The notes beneath the pieces were generated by a model. The model saw nothing but the letters and a program-made list of their open reading frames with translations. It was not told where the DNA came from and ran no database searches. A stretch of 64,000 bases of DNA from Lachnospiraceae bacterium Marseille-Q4251 (GTDB lineage Bacteria > Bacillota > Clostridia > Lachnospirales > Lachnospiraceae). Of the stretch, positions 58,576-64,000 are shown piece by piece; position 1 is the first letter of the stretch, and every line of letters starts with the position of its first letter. Both the position numbers and the translations under genes were made by a program. Where the stretch lies: positions 2,728,001 through 2,792,000 of the forward strand of contig JAGTTO010000001.1 in NCBI GenBank assembly GCA_018223435.1, written 5' to 3'.

Positions 58576-60201
58576 ATGCAGACAACAGAAATCAGAGAAA
58601 CATGGACAGCACTTTATGCAAGATTATCATTGGATGACGGCAATGTGGGCGAGAGCATGAGCATCCAGAGCCAGAAGGCGATCCTTACAAGAAAAGCAGA
58701 AGAACTGGGAATTTATAATTATCGGTTTTATGTAGATGATGGTTATTCCGGTACGAATTTCAACCGTCCGTCCTTTCAACAGATGATAGCGGACATCGAA
58801 GCAGGAAAAGTTACCTGTGTGATCACAAAAGACCTTTCGAGATTAGGCAGGAACTATCTGGAGAGCGGTGCTTATATCGAGGTATTTTTCCCAAAACATC
58901 AGGTACGGTATATCGCCGTGAATGACGGTGTGGATTCCGCAAACAGCGGTGAGATGGATATTACCCCGTTTAAGAACATTCTTAATGAGTTTTATTCAAG
59001 GGATGTTTCTAAAAAGGTGAAGTCAGGTAAGTACATCCGGGCAAGCCAGGGAAAATTCATGGGAACACACGCACCATTCGGGTATCAGAAAGACCCGGAG
59101 GATAAAAACCACCTGATTGCTGATGAAGAAACCGCACCAACCGTCCGTTATATTTTCCAGCTTGCACTTCAGGGAATGGGAAACAATAAAATCGGGAAAA
59201 TCCTTTATGAACAGAAAATCCCAAAGCCGGCATATTATAAACCGGAATATTTTGGAAAGTTTCTGGTAAAAGAAGATGATGCCTATAACTGGAAACAGGA
59301 AACCGTTATCCGGATTTTACGCAACCCGCTTTACAAAGGCTATTTCTGGGTGCAGAAATATGATAAGAAGCATTTCAAGCAGGAAACAAGGGGTTATATC
59401 CCCATGAGTGAGCGAACCATTATTCCCAGTGACCATGAGGCACTTGTTGATGAACACACATGGGATACGGTGCAGGAAATCCTTGACCGCCATACGAAAG
59501 TCAAGCCCTGTACTTCCGGGTATGAGAATAAGTTCCGGGGCATTTTAAAATGTGCCGACTGCGGAAGTACCCTGATGGTGCATACCGATGGCAGGAATAA
59601 AGAGAAGCCAGTCATCGAACGGACTTTTTATCAGTGCCGCATCTACCGTGTGAGGGGAACCGGGTTCTGCAGCCAGCACCGCATCAATGCGGACGATCTG
59701 GAGAAACTTGTACTTGCGGACATCCAGACCCATGCAAAAAAGGTCATAAAAAACCGGGAGAAATTCATGCGGAAGGTACTGGGGCAGATGGATATGACAG
59801 CGGCGAATAACCAGGAAAATATCCAGAAAAAGCTGGAGAAACTGGAGAAAAAGCTCCTCGAATCGGACAGACAGTTCATCAAGCTGTATGAGGATTTTAC
59901 AAAGCAGCTTGTGTCAGAACAGCAGTTCCGGATGTTGTCCACCCATTTTGAACAGGAAAAGAAAGAAACAACCGAAGAAATTGAAAAACTGAAAACTACG
60001 GCTGACAATCTGAAGGACAGCACCTGCAAAGTGGAACAGCTTGCCAATGAAATGGCAGAATGTGCAGAGATCAAAGAGCTGACCACAGCCATAGTAAACC
60101 GTCTTATCGAAAAGATTGAGGTATCTGAACCTCAGACCATCGACGGAGAGAAAGTCCAGAATATCCGGATTTTCTACAAGTTCGTTGGAGAAATCAATTA
60201 A
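58576..60201 (+). CDS. Large serine recombinase (D)
   Basis: A 541-aa TnpX/TndX-class recombinase; ATG at 58576 after AGGAGG. Catalytic part: ALYARLSLDDG (Ser18), GYSGTNFNRPSFQQMI and KDLSRLGRNYLESGAY; then APFGYQKDPEDKNHLIADEE, zinc ribbon CADCGSTLMVH with YQCRIYRVRGTGFC, and a coiled coil (about 410-490). Intact. It lies right at the D end, in front of the interrupted helicase, so it is the enzyme that inserted D there. Confidence 0.92.
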   Translation: MQTTEIRETWTALYARLSLDDGNVGESMSIQSQKAILTRKAEELGIYNYRFYVDDGYSGTNFNRPSFQQMIADIEAGKVTCVITKDLSRLGRNYLESGAYIEVFFPKHQVRYIAVNDGVDSANSGEMDITPFKNILNEFYSRDVSKKVKSGKYIRASQGKFMGTHAPFGYQKDPEDKNHLIADEETAPTVRYIFQLALQGMGNNKIGKILYEQKIPKPAYYKPEYFGKFLVKEDDAYNWKQETVIRILRNPLYKGYFWVQKYDKKHFKQETRGYIPMSERTIIPSDHEALVDEHTWDTVQEILDRHTKVKPCTSGYENKFRGILKCADCGSTLMVHTDGRNKEKPVIERTFYQCRIYRVRGTGFCSQHRINADDLEKLVLADIQTHAKKVIKNREKFMRKVLGQMDMTAANNQENIQKKLEKLEKKLLESDRQFIKLYEDFTKQLVSEQQFRMLSTHFEQEKKETTEEIEKLKTTADNLKDSTCKVEQLANEMAECAEIKELTTAIVNRLIEKIEVSEPQTIDGEKVQNIRIFYKFVGEIN

Positions 60202-60211
60202 ATTTCCATAA

Positions 60212-61939
60212 TGTACCTATAATTCAAGAGCCATTGAACTTGCACCGGAAGGAACAGGATATCGTGCAAAGTCCAGATTTGCACGGTTTTATAATATTCC
60301 GGAACTGATGAATATGTTTAAGGAGATTGCAGATATCAAGACTTCCGATCAGTTGAAGCTTCCTGTGCCGGAAGCAGAATATGAAACAGTGGTGCTGAAA
60401 CCAACGGAACAGCAGAAAGAAATCGTAGAAAGCCTTGGAGAACGTGCAGAAGTTGTCAGAAATGGTGGGGTAGATGCCTCCGTTGATAATATGCTGAAAA
60501 TCACCAATGATGGAAGAAAGTTAGCACTGGATCAGCGTTTAGTGAACGAATTATTGCCAGACAATCCAGAAAGCAAAATATCAGTATGTGCAGAGAAAAG
60601 CTATGAAATCTGGAAAGATACAGCAGCACAGAAATCAGCACAGTTGATTTTCTGTGATTTGAGTACACCGAAAGGCGATGGCAGTTTTAATGTCTACGAC
60701 GACCTGAAACGGAAACTGATGGAAAAAGGAGTGCCGGAAAAAGAGATTGCTTTTATTCATGATGCAAATACAGAAGCTAAGAAGACGGAGCTGTTTGGAA
60801 AAGTGAAATCCGGACAGGTTCGTTTTTTGATTGGTTCTACAGCAAAGATGGGTGCAGGAACCAATGTGCAGGATCGTCTGATTGCGTTGCATCATCTGGA
60901 TATTGGCTGGAAACCATCTGACTTGGAACAGAGGGAAGGACGTATTATCCGTCAGGGAAACCATAATAAAAAGGTTCATATCTTCCGGTATGTAACAGAA
61001 TCCACATTCGACAGTTATATGTGGCAGCTGATTGAGAATAAGCAGAAATTCATTTCTCAGATTATGACCAGTAAAGCACCTGTGCGAAGCTGTGAAGATG
61101 TGGATGAAGCGGCACTTTCTTATGCGGAGGTCAAGGCCCTTGCAACTGGAAATCCGGCAGTAAAAGAAAAGATGGCATTGGATGTGGACGTAGCAAAGTT
61201 GAAACTTTTAAAAGCGAACCACATGAATAACCAGTACCGCCTGGAGGATGATATTGCAAGGAATTTTCCACAACAGATTGCAAAACTGACGGAGATCATA
61301 GACAGCTACAAGGTAGATATCGCTCATTATTCTGAGCATAAAATCATAGATCCAGAGCTGTTTTCTATGGAAATCAGTGGCAAAGTGTTCACAGAAAAGA
61401 AAGAGGCAGGTATGGCACTTCTGGCGGTCTGCAAAGACATTAAGTCTGTGGATGCAGCTATGGATATTGGAAGCTATCAGGGATTTAACATGAGAATCCA
61501 ATTCGACAGTTGGAGCAAAGAGTTTATCCTGTCTGTAAAGCATGAATCGGTAGCTAAAGTTCGATTGGGAGCCGATGCTCTAGGAAATATCACTCGTATC
61601 AATAATCTTTTAGAAAGTTATCCGGAGAAACTGGCAGAAGCAGAACAACGGCTGGAAACGGTACAGGAGCAGCTGGCAAATGCCAAAGAGGAAGTCGGGA
61701 AGCCATTTCCAAAAGAAGAGGAACTGAACCAAAAACTGGAGCGGCTGTCAGAGTTAAATGCACTTCTCAATATGGATGAACGGGAAGATACAGAAACAGA
61801 GCAGTCGGAATCAAAAGAGAAAGAAGAAAGACCGGCACGAGGTTCTATCCATGAGAAACTGCAGATTTATAAAGAAAAGAGTCAGCGGGAAAGTGAAACT
61901 GGCAAGGAAACCAGAAAACGGGATTTCGGTCTGGAATAA
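60212..61939 (+). pseudogene. ICE helicase, C-terminal part (5' half missing)
   Basis: The frame is open from 60212 and matches the family from Ser-Arg-Ala-Ile-Glu-Leu-Ala-Pro-Glu-Gly-Thr (about 60224); the first ATG is 60308. It is the C-terminal part of the very large SNF2-type helicase/methylase protein of these ICEs. The remaining helicase-C domain has IGSTAKMGAGTNVQDRLIALHHLDIGWKPSDLEQREGRIIRQG (motifs V-VI), then a coiled-coil tail. Motifs I-IV and the methylase part are gone: D is inserted upstream and the 5' half is not in this window. Confidence 0.85.
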
Positions 61940-61948
61940 ATAGGAAAG

Positions 61949-61995
61949 ATGGCATAATTTGGTAGAAGAAGGTTCTGTCGGTTATGCCATTTTTT
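61949..61995 (+). terminator. Terminator after the helicase gene
   Basis: ATGGCATAA / TTATGCCAT (61949-61957 and 61982-61990), perfect, then six T. Confidence 0.8.
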
Positions 61996-62015
61996 AGAAC
62001 ACAGGAGGAATTTAT

Positions 62016-64000
62016 ATGGCAAGAAACAGGATAACGGGCAGAGAAACACAGAAAATGCAGGAATATACGCAGGAACAGATCAGTCAGGCAGAGCGTAGAG
62101 GCATAGAATTTCCAACAGATGTAAAAGAACAGCTTTTTGAATATGCGAATCTGATCGGTGAGGAAGAGAAAGTTAGGACTCTGGTAAGAAATCTAGCAGA
62201 TGCAGTGATCCAGGCAGATAAAGAAGGGGTAGAGGATTTGCTGGATGACGCAAAAATGGATATTCAAGAACTGCCGGATCCAACCATAGGTAAGCTAGAA
62301 TTACATGACTATGGATATACAGCAGAAGATATGGTACCGCTTAGAAAAGAAGCAGCTCTTGATTATCACAGAATGGGTTCTAAGATTTATTGCCTTGGAA
62401 GTGATGGCAGTAAAGGTGAATATGCGAGTAAAGAAATGATACAGGCGCATGAAGGTCTGTTTGGAATGGAATCGAAGATGTGGGAACGGATAGAGGAGAA
62501 TGATCTGGATTATGCCGATGAAGATTTTGGAGCATTTCAGGAGCCTATGAGTGTGATCAATCAGGAAGAAGCACTGAAATTATACGATGCCGGAGCAGAT
62601 ATTTATTTGATTACTAATTTTTCATCACCGATCTATGTCACGGAACGCATGGAAATTGAACGAGGACCGGAACATTATCAGATGTCCATGGCAGAACTGG
62701 AGCGTTTCCGTAACCTGGAATGGGAAATGCAGAAATATCCACAGATTCAGTCTTTGAAAGAGGCAAACCTGTTGTTAGGAACAAGGCGAACCTTTGGTAT
62801 TTATCAGATCAAGGACGATTCACCGGGCGAAAACTATGCATTTATGAATATGCGCTTTATTGAAAGTCATGGTATGCAGATAAAAAAAGAAGATTATAAG
62901 CTGGTCTATGTTGGCGAATTACTGGGAAATATGTCACTGGATGATATCTTTGAAAGATTCAACATTGACAGAGCGGAAGACTTCCGGGGACATTCCCTGT
63001 CAGTCAGTGATATCGTGGTTCTGAATGACGGAGAAAATGTAACCGCTCATTTTGTAGACAGTATCAGTTTTGAACAGCTGGATTCTTTCCTGAATCTGGA
63101 AGAGCAGGTTCTTAGTGAACTGGCATATGAGGTGGGAGAACGTTACTTTGCTATTCAGAGGACAGAAGAAGGATATGATTATTCCTTTTATGATGAAGAT
63201 TTCCGTCTGCTGGATGGTGGAGTCTATGAGAATGATGAAATTTCTATTGAAGAAGCGGCAGAGGAACTTTTGGAAGACGAAGGATGGACTGGAGAACACA
63301 TCCGTGGGGATTATGATCAGTTGATGGAAAAGGTAGAAGAAATGGATGAGGTTGTAATGGCAGAGATTCAGAAAAGCCAGGGCGAATATAAGCCTTTGGC
63401 AAAGGTGGAGGAACTGGAAGAGGCGAATTATAACATGATTGATAACGTCCTCAACAATATGCCACCGAAGAAAGAGCCTTATCTGGAATACTTTGCCACA
63501 GAATGCGATGAGTTCCATGACATGGGAGCTTATGAAAAAAGTACCGATGTTAATCAGATAGCTGCAGTCTATGAAAAATATAGGGAGAATCCAGAAACAG
63601 CTTATCTGGGATGCTCAATGGGAATTATCTATCGTGATCCGGAAGACAGTTACTATGATGAAGCCGAATTTGCAATCGTTAAAGGAAATACCGTACTTGG
63701 AAATCTGATGGATGATGTTCGATTTTATGGAGAACTTGCACTGGTACGGGAAGGAATTGAAAAAATTCATGAAGCATTGCCGGATTATAAGTATGTACCG
63801 ATGCGGGATGTTCGGGAAGCGATGTATCCAGAGAAGATGACCACAGAACAGCTGGCAGAGGCAATGGATGAGATTGCAGAAGCTTTTGATCCGTATGAGT
63901 ATCGGGATAATGTTGAGCTGGGAGAAAATACGGTACAGGAAGTAATGTTGGATTTACAAAGTGGTAATATTCATTCCTATATTTCGTATCTGAAGGATAT
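62016..64000 (+). CDS. YodL and DUF4316 domain protein (3' end outside window)
   Basis: More than 660 codons, ATG after AGGAGG, open to the right edge. Helical N-terminus (TQEQISQAERRGIEFPTDVKEQLFEYANLIGEEEK), several repeats of the pattern EALKLYDAGADIYLITNF, a YodL-like domain (FGIYQIKDDSPGENYAFMNMRFIE ... YVGEL, about residues 265-310, with ERFNIDRAEDFRGHSLSVSDIVVL), then EANYNMIDNVLNNMPPKKEPYLEYF, the DUF4316 motif. Such large ICE proteins are linked to protection of incoming DNA, by analogy; not proven here. Confidence 0.8.
   Translation, partial: MARNRITGRETQKMQEYTQEQISQAERRGIEFPTDVKEQLFEYANLIGEEEKVRTLVRNLADAVIQADKEGVEDLLDDAKMDIQELPDPTIGKLELHDYGYTAEDMVPLRKEAALDYHRMGSKIYCLGSDGSKGEYASKEMIQAHEGLFGMESKMWERIEENDLDYADEDFGAFQEPMSVINQEEALKLYDAGADIYLITNFSSPIYVTERMEIERGPEHYQMSMAELERFRNLEWEMQKYPQIQSLKEANLLLGTRRTFGIYQIKDDSPGENYAFMNMRFIESHGMQIKKEDYKLVYVGELLGNMSLDDIFERFNIDRAEDFRGHSLSVSDIVVLNDGENVTAHFVDSISFEQLDSFLNLEEQVLSELAYEVGERYFAIQRTEEGYDYSFYDEDFRLLDGGVYENDEISIEEAAEELLEDEGWTGEHIRGDYDQLMEKVEEMDEVVMAEIQKSQGEYKPLAKVEELEEANYNMIDNVLNNMPPKKEPYLEYFATECDEFHDMGAYEKSTDVNQIAAVYEKYRENPETAYLGCSMGIIYRDPEDSYYDEAEFAIVKGNTVLGNLMDDVRFYGELALVREGIEKIHEALPDYKYVPMRDVREAMYPEKMTTEQLAEAMDEIAEAFDPYEYRDNVELGENTVQEVMLDLQSGNIHSYISYLKD

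Larger units (their letters stand above)
53145..60223 (+). mobile_element. Element D: mobilizable element ending in a helicase gene
   Basis: Contains a toxin-antitoxin pair, a sigma-like gene, HTH gene, DUF3847-like gene, oriT candidate, MobA/MobL relaxase, small gene and serine recombinase; the right end is where the helicase frame resumes (about 60224), 22 bp after the recombinase stop. The left end is not resolved: no 5' half of the helicase and no matching terminal repeat was found; 53145 is the earliest gene-free point after the ABC remnants. Confidence 0.6.
60224..64000 (+). mobile_element. Right arm of a low-GC ICE, probably A
   Basis: Helicase C-terminal part and YodL/DUF4316 protein, with A+T-rich composition like 3.5-12.3 kb. 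In this ICE family they follow the transfer genes, so this is plausibly the distal part of ICE A whose middle was replaced. Confidence 0.55.

Overview
The window looks like low-GC Clostridia (Lachnospiraceae-like gut Firmicutes) DNA that consists almost entirely of mobile elements. The evidence is strong AGGAGG-type ribosome sites, Tn4451/Tn5397-like large serine recombinases, a Tn1549/CTn2-like conjugation module, and many small genes known only from integrative conjugative elements (ICEs) of this group. No ordinary chromosomal housekeeping genes, rRNA or tRNA were seen.

Layout. 1-3.5 kb: an amidoligase gene running off the left edge, small regulators, three tandem helix-turn-helix (HTH) genes and a tyrosine integrase that breaks off at its first catalytic arginine. 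3.5-12.3 kb: left arm of a low-GC ICE (called A) with parA/parB, ssb, two RepA_N-like replication genes, a DnaC-like ATPase, pcfB, a VirD4 coupling protein and the first part of a maff2 gene. 12.3-20.8 kb: element E, a Tn4451-like mobilizable transposon inserted inside maff2; its ends can be read to the base (AA core, imperfect terminal inverted repeats). 20.8-31.9 kb: element F, a second mobilizable element with TnpV, a MobA/MobL relaxase, CHC2 and VapE-like replication genes and its own serine recombinase. 31.9-50.8 kb: element G, a high-GC Tn1549-like transfer module (3' end of maff2, TrbL, PrgI, VirB4, NlpC/P60 hydrolase, MobC, relaxase, sigma-like regulator) carrying two cargoes: a lone PIN-like protein and a two-component/ABC exporter set. 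50.8-53.1 kb: remnants of a second ABC exporter and its regulator. 53.1-60.2 kb: element D, with a toxin-antitoxin pair, a MobA/MobL relaxase and a serine recombinase, ending inside a large helicase gene. 60.2-64 kb: right arm of a low-GC ICE (probably A again) with the helicase C-terminal part and a YodL/DUF4316 protein running off the right edge.

How it fits together. ICE A supplies partition, replication and the coupling protein but has lost, or never shows here, its TrbL-to-helicase middle. Element G supplies TrbL, PrgI, VirB4, the wall hydrolase and a relaxase but has no coupling protein in this window. The two halves meet through two different maff2 alleles, so the region may work as one hybrid conjugation system or may be a recombinational (or assembly) chimera. 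E, F and D each carry a relaxase and a candidate transfer origin and could ride on that machinery. The signals I find most worth attention are the broken maff2 hotspot, a 12-copy palindromic repeat family confined to G and usually placed just before ribosome sites, and two independent pairs of candidate oriT sequences that match between elements.
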